A stretch of DNA of 9,742 bases, from contig JACCXR010000169.1 of the NCBI GenBank assembly GCA_013696915.1, forward strand, positions 1 to 9,742, given 5' to 3'. Positions 1-6,445 of the stretch are shown in pieces. Source of the stretch: Euzebyaceae bacterium. GTDB lineage: Bacteria; Actinomycetota; Nitriliruptoria; Euzebyales; Egibacteraceae. The first letter of the stretch is position 1. Each line of letters opens with the position of its first letter. A program made the translations under genes and the position numbers. A model generated the notes under the pieces. That model saw nothing but the letters and a program-made list of their open reading frames with translations, had not been told where the DNA came from and did no database searches.

Positions 1-7
1 CACACGG

Positions 8-358
8 TCATAGGGCGGCCGTGACGTCCCGCCACTGCTTGGGGTCGGGGCGATCATCGAGGAGCCGGGTGACGCCGCGGATGATCGCCCCGAACTCGGA
101 ATGAGCGAGCGTCCAGATCAGGATGCAGCCGGCGTGGTGGCGATCAGCCTCGGCCCACTCCCGCAGCAGCGGAGCAAAGTCCCGAGCGTTGCGGGTGACG
201 AGGATGCGGGACTGCTCGGCGGCCAACTCGAGCACCTGCGGGTCATCCAACGCACCTAACGCGGCGTCGGAGGCGAGGCTCAACACGTCGTGGCCGCGCT
301 TCTGGAGGGAACTGCCGATGCGTTTGGGCGACAAGTTGGCGTCGAGGACGAGACGCAA
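8..358 (-). CDS. DUF5615 family PIN-like toxin
   Basis: Predicted 116-residue toxin of a type II toxin-antitoxin pair, probably a PIN-fold ribonuclease acting on RNA in the cytoplasm. The N-terminus reads MRLVLDANLSP, the DUF5615 signature, with Asp6 and Asn8 where PIN folds bind metal. A second conserved block, ILVTRNARDF (residues 52-61), supplies Asp60. The length is normal for the family and the frame is intact. The start is TTG at 356-358, three bases after the stop of the upstream antitoxin gene. No independent ribosome binding site is visible, so translation is probably coupled to the antitoxin. Family membership is clear from the motifs; nuclease activity is inferred from the family, whose biochemistry is little studied. 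Confidence 0.88.
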   Translation of the reverse strand: MRLVLDANLSPKRIGSSLQKRGHDVLSLASDAALGALDDPQVLELAAEQSRILVTRNARDFAPLLREWAEADRHHAGCILIWTLAHSEFGAIIRGVTRLLDDRPDPKQWRDVTAAL

Positions 359-361
359 TCG

Positions 362-775
362 TCAGGCTTCCATGACGTCGATGAACGGGAACAGCACCCG
401 CAGTTCATCCACAGGGCGGCGGTTGTCGGCTATGAGGTCGTCGATCTCTTCGAGATAGGCGTTGCGGTAGGCGACGGCGAGCCGCGCCTGCGCCAGTGAC
501 AGATGCGTGTCGGCGACCAGCTTCTCCACGGAGCCGAAATCCTCGAGCATCTGGCTGATCTCCCACACGTCCAGGCCCGAGCCGACCACCCACGCTCGGC
601 GCCGGGCATCATCACCGCGGAACGCGATGCCCGGAAACCGTCGCGTGCGCGCTGTCTCCTCGGTGAACGCCTCCACCACCGCGCTCTTGGAGCGCCGCGT
701 CCGACGTGCCTCAGCCTCGACGACCTTCTCCGTCGCCGCTTCGAGACGCACACTGAACGGCTGCCCCTTGCTCAC
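362..775 (-). CDS. DUF433-type antitoxin with N-terminal ribbon-helix-helix
   Basis: A 137-residue protein that should neutralise the DUF5615 toxin encoded immediately downstream and repress the shared promoter. Residues 1-40 (FSVRLEAATEKVVEAEA, then RRSKSAVVEAF) look like a ribbon-helix-helix DNA-binding segment. Residues about 46-120 match DUF433: RFPGIAFRG, RRAWVVGSGLDVWEI, then LSLAQARLAVAYRNAYLEEID. The start is GTG at 773-775, chosen because a strong AGGAGG ribosome binding site (781-786 on this strand) lies five bases upstream. Antitoxin before toxin with a 3-base gap is the standard order for DUF433/DUF5615 modules. The frame is intact, unlike most accessory genes in this window. Confidence 0.88.
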   Translation of the reverse strand: MSKGQPFSVRLEAATEKVVEAEARRTRRSKSAVVEAFTEETARTRRFPGIAFRGDDARRRAWVVGSGLDVWEISQMLEDFGSVEKLVADTHLSLAQARLAVAYRNAYLEEIDDLIADNRRPVDELRVLFPFIDVMEA

Positions 776-795
776 GATGTCCTCCTCTGCCGTCA

Positions 796-820
796 GCTAC
801 AGATGCTACAGCGTAGCGTA
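796..820 (-). promoter_or_regulatory. Candidate operator of the DUF433/DUF5615 operon
   Basis: Just upstream of the antitoxin ribosome binding site, GCTACA occurs twice (796-801 and 805-810, period 9). The second copy forms an inverted repeat with GTAGC at 813-817 (spacer AGC), and GCGTA is tandemly duplicated at 811-820. Such clustered half-sites are what a ribbon-helix-helix antitoxin would bind for autoregulation. A weak -10-like TAGCAT (803-808, minus strand) overlaps the repeats, but no good -35 is visible. The repeats are seen directly; the operator role is inferred. Confidence 0.5.
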
Positions 821-841
821 ATGGTGGCGTAGGGATGGCGC

Positions 842-1059
842 ACCGGCCTCAGAACGCCGCCCCCGCGGCCGGGCCAGGCAATCTTGGCCGCCATGGTTGC
901 GCTCGGCCGCGGCGAGAGCACGCAGGAGATGGCCGAGCAGCTGTTCATCTCCGCGCACACCGTGCGCGACCACCTCAAGTCGATTTCGAAAAGACCGGCA
1001 CCGGCAGCCGCAGCGAGCTGGTCGCGCGGCTGTCCCCTGCCAGAAAGGAGCTGACGTGA
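842..1059 (+). pseudogene. LuxR-family HTH regulator, C-terminal remnant (frameshifted)
   Basis: Remnant of the DNA-binding end of a LuxR/GerE-type regulator. One frame around 881-979 reads ILAAMVALGRGESTQEMAEQ and then LFISAHTVRDHLKSI, a textbook GerE helix-turn-helix with recognition helix SAHTVRDHL. The reading then jumps frame to FEKTGTGSRSELVARL, which ends at TGA 1057-1059. Restoring one base in the run GATTTCGAA (about 978-986) joins the two into a normal GerE domain. The N-terminal sensor or ATPase part is absent, because the upstream sequence reaches the toxin-antitoxin promoter within about 40 bases. The stop overlaps the start of the cupin gene (GTGA), so they were an operon. Present coding capacity looks lost. 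Confidence 0.75.
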
Positions 1060-1612
1060 CCGTGTACACATCGCGGCTCAACGACCCCCGGCTGGTCGCC
1101 GCGGGAGACGGTGAGCATCTGTGGTTCCTGGGCAACCTCGTGACGGTCAAAGCGGGCGGGCGCGAGACGGCCGAGAGGCTGACGGCGATCGAGGTCACGG
1201 GGGGCCTCCCGGTTTCGGGGCGCTGTTGCACCGCCACGACATCGAGGACGAGCTGTTTTACGTTCTTGACGGCGAGGTCACTTTCACGTGCGCCGGCCGC
1301 GAGGCCACGTTCGGCACCGGCGGGTTCGCGTGGTTGCCGAAGGGCCTGCCGCACCGGTTCCAGATCAGCGACAGCGGTCCCGCCACGATGCTGCAGATCA
1401 CGCTGCCGGCCCAGTTCGAGGACTTCGCACGAGCGGTGGGCGAACCCGCCCCTACCCCGGCTCTGCCTGAGCCCTCTGTGCCCGACGTCGAAGGTCTCAC
1501 CCGCATCGCGGCTGACTTCCAGATCGAGATCCTCCCGCCGACCAATAGCGCCAGGCGCGCCGGCGAAGCCCCAGACCACCGAAGAAAACGACTACAAGGA
1601 GCGCGTCAATGA
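1056..1612 (+). pseudogene. Cupin-domain protein (quercetin dioxygenase-like), frameshifted
   Basis: Starts at GTG 1056, with AAAGGAG (1044-1050) five bases upstream. The first frame gives VTVYTSRLNDPRL, then GDGEHLWFLGNLVTVKAGG, up to a G run at 1199-1204. The rest is in the next frame: PPGFGALLHRHDIEDELFYV, then LDGEVTF and FAWLPKGLPHRFQI. Adding one G to the six-G run restores a single protein of about 185 residues. The cupin metal ligands are present (HxH, the following Glu, and the His of LPHRF), so the family call is firm: a single-domain cupin like those often paired with LuxR or TetR regulators. Its substrate cannot be told. A homopolymer lesion could be true decay, a phase-variable tract or a read error. 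The stop overlaps the next ATG (ATGA). Confidence 0.82.
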
Positions 1613-1910
1613 ACCGGATTCTCGCAACACTTGTCCTGACCGCGATCTTGCTGCTGGCTCTCGCCATCCCAGCGCGTGCCCACAACCTGACCATCACTCC
1701 CCCGGGAGCGACGGATGTCAAGCATGGTTGAGTCGGTGGCGGCGCCCTGCCCGGGCAGGGCCAAGGCCTCGTGGTCGGTGGAGCCCCGTGGCATCAGTTC
1801 ATCCAGTCACCGCGCACGAGAAGGGTCTGGTTACGGCGTGTGAGAGCAACGGGTCGAGCGCCGTCGACATTCGCGGACCGGGCGGCCCCGGCTGCGCTCA
1901 CGGCTCGTAA
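1609..1910 (+). pseudogene. Small secreted protein, interrupted by a stop and a frameshift
   Basis: ATG at 1609 overlaps the cupin stop and follows AAGGAG (1596-1601). It opens a clear Sec signal peptide: MNRILATLVL, a hydrophobic core, and AIPARA before HNLTITPPG. TGA at codon 41 (1729-1731) ends this at 40 residues. The same frame continues VGGGALPGQGQGLVVGG and FIQSP, then the neighbouring frame continues HEKGLVTACESN and SAVDIRGPGGPGCAHGS to TAA 1908-1910. Reading TGA as TGG and adding one G near 1811 gives a continuous protein of exactly 100 codons with two cysteines. I do not recognise the family by name. As it stands, only a short secreted peptide could be made. Confidence 0.6.
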
Positions 1911-2102
1911 CACCGGCTCGAGCCGGGACGTCACCCCGGCGTCAGCAGGCCAGTCGATGTCCTCGTCAGCGAGCGGACCGGCGAGGTCCTGCCATCGTGT
2001 CCTGCCGCTGTTGGATCCGCTGCCGTTCGATGCTGCCGCTCGCCCGCGTCTACGGCCTCGTCTACGCCGCCACCCGTGCTCACTGAGCGCACGGTAGCGG
2101 GT
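1911..2102. other. Gene-poor spacer
   Basis: Between the decayed secreted-protein gene and the stop of the membrane protein gene I see no convincing gene, terminator or repeat. A short plus-strand reading that ends ARVYGLVYAATRAH before TGA (about 2044-2090) has protein-like composition and might be the tail of a lost gene. It has no start and I could not assign it. Confidence 0.3.
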
Positions 2103-2819
2103 TCAACCCGCAGTCACGGCACCGGGATGCTCATCACCGTGCTCGACGAGGGAGGGCATGTCGACTGCCGAGGTCCAGGCGGAGACGGGGGAACGCTGGA
2201 TGAGGACCGCCAGGGAGAGCAGGGCCACTAGCAGCAGGACCGCCGACACCGGGCCCGACGCCGCCGGGCTGAGCGCCGTCCCGGCGAACTCGACCGCGAG
2301 AAAGCCCCATAGCGTCACGGGTATCCACCTCGGACCCAACTTCGCCCTCCAGAGGGCGATGGAGAGCAGCAGGAGTCCCAGGACGGAGCCGACCATGCCG
2401 AGCGCTGCAAACGGCTCCGTCAACGGCTCTGCGTCGGTGCGCAGCTGGGCGAAGAGCTCGAGGTTCGACTGGTCCGCGACCATCGCAGGAATCACCAGCT
2501 GCGAGCCCCCGTACACGGCGTAGCCGATGGCACCGACCCCGGCGAGCGTCGCGCCGAGGTTGGCCAGCAGCGGCGTCCGGCCGCGTAGGAGATGGGCGAC
2601 ACCGAGCAGGCCGATCATGAGCGGCAGTTGGTAGGCGGCGAACGCCAGGAAGGACACGGTGGCCGTTCCCCCCGCGTCGACGACCGCTTGCAGCCGAGCA
2701 ACGCCGTCGCTGCCCCAGCCCGGAGCGGCCGCGAGCACTATGAAGGTGGCGCTCAACACGCCCGCGAGCACGAGGCAGACGGCCGCCGCTCCGCGACGGT
2801 AGGTAGCTGGGTTCCTCAT
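2103..2819 (-). CDS. Six-helix integral membrane protein of unknown function
   Basis: A 238-residue protein with six predicted membrane helices, at about 11-32, 53-79, 84-112, 137-158, 166-183 and 188-207, and a polar 30-residue tail rich in charged residues and His (VEHGDEHPG). The ATG at 2817-2819 is preceded by GAGAGG six bases away, a fair ribosome binding site. The pattern resembles DUF4386-like hypothetical membrane proteins of Actinobacteria, but I see no diagnostic motif and do not assign a function. It is divergent from the histidine kinase and response regulator genes across 171 bases, so it may be a target of that system. The frame is intact and codon use is normal for the window. 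Confidence 0.75.
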   Translation of the reverse strand: MRNPATYRRGAAAVCLVLAGVLSATFIVLAAAPGWGSDGVARLQAVVDAGGTATVSFLAFAAYQLPLMIGLLGVAHLLRGRTPLLANLGATLAGVGAIGYAVYGGSQLVIPAMVADQSNLELFAQLRTDAEPLTEPFAALGMVGSVLGLLLLSIALWRAKLGPRWIPVTLWGFLAVEFAGTALSPAASGPVSAVLLLVALLSLAVLIQRSPVSAWTSAVDMPSLVEHGDEHPGAVTAG

Positions 2820-2990
2820 GTGACGCCTCTCGATGTCGGCCGGCCCGCACAGCCGGGATGCTCGTCATCGAACCGGGGAACGGCCGCTGCCCGCGTCGGG
2901 GAAGGGTTGTCGGCCTGTCGTCCAAACGGTGAATGAAACCTCAACCTCAGGGGGACGTCGCACGGGGCGGGAGGCACTTACCATGCGCCG
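2820..2990. promoter_or_regulatory. Divergent intergenic region of the membrane protein and kinase genes
   Basis: These 171 bases must carry both promoters. A tandem hexamer AACCTC-AACCTC sits at 2937-2948, a possible pair of regulator half-sites. TTGTCG (near 2908) lies 17 bases from TGAATG, but the latter is a poor -10. GGGAGG at 2969-2974 is the nearest ribosome-binding-like sequence for the kinase. No confident promoter can be named. Confidence 0.3.
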
Positions 2991-4163
2991 ATGGAGCACC
3001 TTGCTGCCCGATGGATCACGCGCGGCCACATCGCGCGTGATGCCGCGCTCGCGGTCGGCATCACGGCGGCGGGGCTCGCCGAGATCATCGTCCCCCTGTC
3101 GTCGGCGATGGGCCAGGGCTCACCGGTCGCGAGCTCCGTCGTCGTGGTGCTGGTCGGCACCGCTGTCGCGCTCCGGCGCATCCGACCCGCTGCCGCGCTC
3201 GCGACCGTGTTGTCGATCATCGCGCTGGCCTACGCGTTCGCGCCCGTCTACGTCCAGTTCTGGGGCGGCATGGTGCCGCTCATGCTTGCGGTCTACACGG
3301 TCGCCCGCCACGAGGCGCCACGGCTCGCTTGGACGATGGCTGGGGTCACGGCGGCTCTCCTCCTCGTCCTCGACCTGGCCATGGCTGATCTGCTCGATCC
3401 CAACGACTTCGCCTTCCGTTGGGCCAACGCCGTGATCGCCTTCGGGCTGGGTCGCGCCCTGAGCCGAACGGAAGCGGCTGCGCGGGCATCTGCGCTGCGA
3501 GCAAGGGCCGCCGAGGAGAGCGCCGAGCGAGCGTCCGCCACCGCTCGCGTCGAGGAGCGGGCCCGCATCGCACGCGAGATGCACGACGTCGTGGCCCATT
3601 CGGTCAGCGTGATAGTCGTCCAGGCAGGCGCGGCCGAGGCGGCGATGGACGAGGACCCGGCCTACACCCGCGCCGCTCTGGATCGGATCCGCCGCACCGG
3701 TGCGGAAGCGTTGGAGGACATGCGGCGCGTCCTGGCCGTGCTCCGCGACCATGACGCACCCGAGGTGTTCGCCCCCCAGCCCGGGTTATCCGCCTTGCCC
3801 GAGCTCCTAGAGCAGGCACAGGCTGAAGGTCTACGCCCGGACCTGGTGATCCAAGGCCAGCCCTGCTCGTTGCCCGCCGGTCTGGACCTCACGGCATACC
3901 GCATCGTTCAGGAGGCCCTCACCAACGTGCGGCGACACGCCACCGCGAACCTGGTGACGGTCTACCTCCGTTTCGGTCATGCGGAGATCGAGGTCGAGGT
4001 GGTGGACGACGGACGGGGAGTGCCCTCCACGATCCCCTCCCCGGTCGGACACGGGATCGTCGGGATGCGGGAGAGGGTGGCTCTGTACGGGGGCAGGCTC
4101 GAGACGAAGGCCGAGCCGAACGGGTTCCGGGTGCGGGCCGTCCTCCCTCTGGACGACCGATGA
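2991..4163 (+). CDS. Sensor histidine kinase, NarL/DesK type (HisKA_3)
   Basis: A 390-residue membrane sensor kinase. Residues 16-156 hold five or six membrane helices with little extracellular loop, suggesting it senses a membrane or intramembrane signal. Residues 160-190 are an Ala/Glu/Arg-rich coiled linker. The HisKA_3 box is RIAREMHDVVAHSVSV, with the phospho-accepting His198. The ATPase domain shows the N box (EALTNVRRH, Asn312), the G1 box (VVDDGRGV, Asp340) and the G2 box (GHGIVGMRER, Gly353). ATG 2991 is the only plausible start in the open frame, whose in-frame stop lies at 2934-2936. GGGAGG lies 16 bases upstream, which is rather far. The stop overlaps the response regulator ATG, so the two are one operon. 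All catalytic motifs are intact. Confidence 0.95.
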   Translation: MEHLAARWITRGHIARDAALAVGITAAGLAEIIVPLSSAMGQGSPVASSVVVVLVGTAVALRRIRPAAALATVLSIIALAYAFAPVYVQFWGGMVPLMLAVYTVARHEAPRLAWTMAGVTAALLLVLDLAMADLLDPNDFAFRWANAVIAFGLGRALSRTEAAARASALRARAAEESAERASATARVEERARIAREMHDVVAHSVSVIVVQAGAAEAAMDEDPAYTRAALDRIRRTGAEALEDMRRVLAVLRDHDAPEVFAPQPGLSALPELLEQAQAEGLRPDLVIQGQPCSLPAGLDLTAYRIVQEALTNVRRHATANLVTVYLRFGHAEIEVEVVDDGRGVPSTIPSPVGHGIVGMRERVALYGGRLETKAEPNGFRVRAVLPLDDR

Positions 4164-4855
4164 GCTCGACTGGACCGCTTCGCGTGATGCTGGTCGAGGA
4201 TCAGGAGCTCGTCCGCAGCGGTCTCAAGATGATCTTCGAGCGGGCAGGCCTGGCGGTCGTCGCCGAGGCTGGCGACGGAGAAGAGGCGGTGATGCTCGTC
4301 CGGCAGACGGCACGGGAGCATCAGCCGCAGGTGGTGCTGATGGACGTGCAGATGCCGCGGATGAACGGGATCGACGCGACCAGAGAGGTGATCAGACTGA
4401 TGCCCGACGTGAAGGTCGTCGCTCTGACGACGTTCGATCTCGATGAATACGTCTACGGCGCCGTGAAGGCCGGTGCCAGCGGGTTCCTGCTCAAGCACAT
4501 GTCTCCCAGCGACCTCGTGCATGCCATACACGCCGTGGCCCGAGGCGACACCATCCTGGCGCCGTCCCTCACCCGACGGCTCCTCGAACGGTTCGCTGCT
4601 CGCCCCCTCCCTGGGCACCGTCCCGAACGGCTCGACCAGCTCAGCGAGCGGGAAACCGAGGTGATGACGCTGGTGGCCCGAGGACTCACGAACAGCGACA
4701 TCAGCCACCGGCTATTCCTCAGCGAGGCGACCGTCAAGACCTACGTTTCCCGTCTCCGTACCAAACTCAACCTGCGCGATCGCGTCCATGTCGCGCTGGT
4801 CGCGTACGAAACCGGTCTCGTGCAACCCGGGAGCGACGACCACCCGAAGATCTGA
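4160..4855 (+). CDS. NarL/FixJ-family response regulator
   Basis: A 231-residue two-domain regulator, the cognate partner of the overlapping kinase gene (ATGA overlap at 4160-4163). The receiver domain spans residues 8-125: acidic pair Glu13/Asp14 in LVEDQELVRSG, phosphorylated Asp62 in VVLMDVQMPRMNG, switch Thr90/Thr91 in ALTTFD, and Lys112 in GFLLKHMSP. The C-terminal GerE helix-turn-helix (about 160-220) reads LSERETEVMTLVARGL, then SEATVKTYVSRLRTKL. It should bind promoters as a dimer when phosphorylated. The divergent membrane protein gene and its own operon promoter are the obvious candidate targets. IS30-family debris begins about 20 bases after its stop, but the gene itself is complete. 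Confidence 0.95.
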   Translation: MSSTGPLRVMLVEDQELVRSGLKMIFERAGLAVVAEAGDGEEAVMLVRQTAREHQPQVVLMDVQMPRMNGIDATREVIRLMPDVKVVALTTFDLDEYVYGAVKAGASGFLLKHMSPSDLVHAIHAVARGDTILAPSLTRRLLERFAARPLPGHRPERLDQLSERETEVMTLVARGLTNSDISHRLFLSEATVKTYVSRLRTKLNLRDRVHVALVAYETGLVQPGSDDHPKI

Positions 4856-4871
4856 GGCCGGAACCCGCTGC

Positions 4872-4992
4872 CGGCCCGACCTCGACGACGTCGCCGCCGA
4901 CCTCAACGGACGTCCCCGCAAGGTGCTCCGATTCATGACCATCAGAGAAGTTCAACGAGGCTGTTGCGCTGACGGGACACGATGGTCCGTGA
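4872..4992 (+). mobile_element. IS30-family transposase, C-terminal remnant
   Basis: The stretch reads PDLDDVAADLNGRPRK and VLRFMT in one frame, then EKFNEAVALTG in the next frame, up to TGA 4990-4992. This matches the conserved tail of actinobacterial IS30-family transposases (ELNxRPRKxLGF, then TPxE). A small indel near 4939-4945 shifts the frame. Only about 40 residues of a roughly 350-400 residue enzyme remain, so it is dead. The fragment begins about 20 bases after the response regulator stop, and its right end should lie just beyond 4992. I could not identify a terminal inverted repeat with confidence. Confidence 0.7.
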
Positions 4993-5045
4993 TTTACCGC
5001 TCGTAACCATCTCGGTATGGCACGGCGTTGGTGGCCAGCCGGCGA

Positions 5046-5227
5046 TCAGCCGCAGCGAGGATCCGCCGCAAGGTGAGCGGCGAGGACGAACGCTGTCATA
5101 GTGAGCGGCTTCGCGACGTACTCGACGCGTCTGTTCTCCGCGTTCCGGCCCACCAGTCCGCGGCCGCACTCGGGGCCGCGACCATCACTGACAAGACCGC
5201 GAGACCGGTCACGAAGCAACCGGCCAC
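5046..5227 (-). pseudogene. Membrane protein fragment resembling lysoplasmalogenase (YhhN family)
   Basis: A candidate GTG at 5225-5227 opens MAGCFVTGLAVLSVMV and AAPSAAADW, a membrane helix. The neighbouring frame continues VGRNAENRRVEYVAKPLTM and TAFVLAAHLA before stopping at 5046. Adding one G at the GACTGGTGG site (about 5151-5158) fuses them into ADWVGRNAENRRVEYVAKPL, which resembles the start of YhhN proteins, where a helix ending in ADW is followed by a YVAKPLT segment. Only about 60 of the usual 200 or more residues remain. The truncation lies beside the IS30 remnant, as if an insertion removed the rest. The family call rests on one short motif and is tentative. Confidence 0.45.
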
Positions 5228-5641
5228 CGGCGCGCGTCAACAGCACCGGCTGCGACGACCGTGCTCCGGCCACAACGTCCGTGACGAGGCGTGTTTGCGA
5301 ATAGGTGCCGTCAGTCCACCACAGCTCCCTGCCCGCGTCGCCCTGCGTGGCCGCGAAGTACTCCCGTCACCGACCACGGTCAGATGGCGCGGCCTCGAGG
5401 ACTGCCCGCCGCGGATGATGTCCTTGATCAACGCGGGCTTGGCCCGCCAGAGTTCGTCCCCGCCGAACACTGCGCGAATCCCCAGTCGGGTGAGCGCGCG
5501 AACCTGCGAGAACCCGTCGCCGCCGTAGACATCCGTGTACCACTCCGCGCCCTGCACAACCTGGCTGTCGAACTTCGAGGGCGGCTCGCGGGCGAGTAAG
5601 GCCCCCAAGGCACTGCTGGGGACGTCGTACGGGAAGCTTTG
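5216..5641 (-). pseudogene. ELWxxDGT-repeat protein fragment, frameshifted
   Basis: The first frame (from about 5639 down) reads SFPYDVPSSALGALL, then VRALTRLGIRAVFGGDELWR and ALIKDIIRGG, a repeat-like unit ending VVGDG. After a G run at 5363-5365 the next frame gives EYFAATQGDAGRELWWTDGT (ELWWTDGT at 5304-5327), followed by TRLVTDVVAGARSSQPVLL and TRAGGRLL. ELWxxDGT, a following (L/V)xD(I/V)xxG and a Ser-rich turn are the signature of ELWxxDGT repeat proteins, usually secreted beta-propeller-like repeats. One restored G joins the frames. The start, signal peptide and most repeats are missing, and it runs directly into the YhhN-like fragment. No function can be given. Confidence 0.6.
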
Positions 5642-5707
5642 CTAGCTCAACCGCTCGGCGAGCAAACCTTGCGGTAGAGATGTGCTGCGCTGAGCGTCGG
5701 CCAGTGT

Positions 5708-6059
5708 CTAGACGGGATTCGACTCCAGCGCGTCGAGCACGTTGCCTGAGTTGGTCGGTGAACGTAGGGAGCTGCTCAGTGGCCGTGGTGTGAAGCACTT
5801 CGACGTCGATCGACCAGTAGCCGTGCACGATGCGGTTGCGGACCCGAGCCGGCTGCTCCCACGGCACATCCGTAAAGCGTGCCTTCAGCTATGGGCTGAC
5901 TTGGGCTGCCGCCTCGCCGAGGACTGTGAGGTTCCACAGCAGCGCATCGCGCCGTTGGCGATCGGCGGCCACGGCCGCAGCAGGAATGTCGCCAACCAGC
6001 GCCTGAGCCTGCGTCGCCGCGTCGATCATCTCGGCGATGAGCAACAGGTCACGCTGCAT
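5708..6059 (-). pseudogene. hepT: HepT-family RNase toxin, inactivated by an amber stop and a frameshift
   Basis: HepT (DUF86) is the HEPN-fold toxin partner of MntA. ATG 6057-6059 opens MQRDLLLIAEMIDAATQA, then RRDALLWNLTVLGEAAAQVS, typical of HepT. Codon 57 is TAG (5889-5891), where relatives usually have Glu in SPELKARF. The same frame goes on through VPWEQPARVRNRIVHGYWSI. This holds the HEPN RX4-6H catalytic motif (Arg74, His79, then Tyr81), which therefore lies beyond the stop. A one-base excess near 5741-5743 shifts the natural ending VLDALESNPV into the next frame (TAG 5708-5710). With both repaired the protein is 116 residues, normal for the family. The ATG lies inside the end of mntA, as in intact modules. 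Confidence 0.85.
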
Positions 6060-6352
6060 ACAGCAATCCGGGCCTCGGTCAGAACTTGGTCGCGCAGACG
6101 CACGGGCAAGCCTCGTCGCGACACCAGATCAACGCGTCGTCCAAGCAGCGCCGACAGCTCGTCGGCGAGATCCTCGATCTCCCACCCAAGGCGTGCGCCG
6201 GGGGCCAGCTCGTACAAGACGTCGATGTCACTGTCAGGCCGCGCCTGATCCCCAGCGGTCGAGCCGAAGACATCCAGGCGCGCCACGCCGTAGCGGTCGC
6301 AAATGTCCCGCAGCTTGTCGAGGTCGACGGCGAGCCCAGAGACGGTCACCAC
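6026..6352 (-). CDS. mntA: MntA-type minimal nucleotidyltransferase antitoxin
   Basis: A small nucleotidyltransferase of about 108 residues. In HepT/MntA modules this protein AMPylates the HepT toxin near its active site and so silences it. Residues 28-44 (VFGSTAGDQARPDSDID) contain the exact GSX10DXD catalytic signature (Gly30, Ser31, Asp42, Asp44). It is followed by LYELAPGARLGWEIEDLADE and RRVDLVSRRGLP, as in the family. I chose GTG 6350-6352; GTG 6347-6349 is equally possible, and no strong ribosome binding site is visible. The expected ending LLYAA with TGA at 6049-6051, overlapping hepT, is in another frame. An apparent one-base insertion near 6066-6068 instead gives a foreign tail of about 13 residues ending at 6026. 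The catalytic core is unaffected. Confidence 0.85.
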   Translation of the reverse strand: MVTVSGLAVDLDKLRDICDRYGVARLDVFGSTAGDQARPDSDIDVLYELAPGARLGWEIEDLADELSALLGRRVDLVSRRGLPVRLRDQVLTEARIAVCSVTCCSSPR

Positions 6353-6445
6353 AACATCGTACGGTCCAAGCGCTCCCCTACGCCGTCCGGACGACACTCC
6401 GTCACGCGCACGCCGGAGTGGTGCGGTTCCGATGTCACATTTCCC

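Noticed and set aside
897..1910. A 337-codon plus-strand open frame spanning the LuxR-cupin-secreted region
   Set aside because: It crosses pieces of three real genes in mixed phases. Each piece is better explained by a separate gene with lesions.
5367..5867. A 166-codon minus-strand frame joining the end of HepT to downstream sequence
   Set aside because: HepT homology ends near 5740. The remainder is an off-phase shadow of the ELWxxDGT fragment, and the natural HepT ending lies in the next frame.
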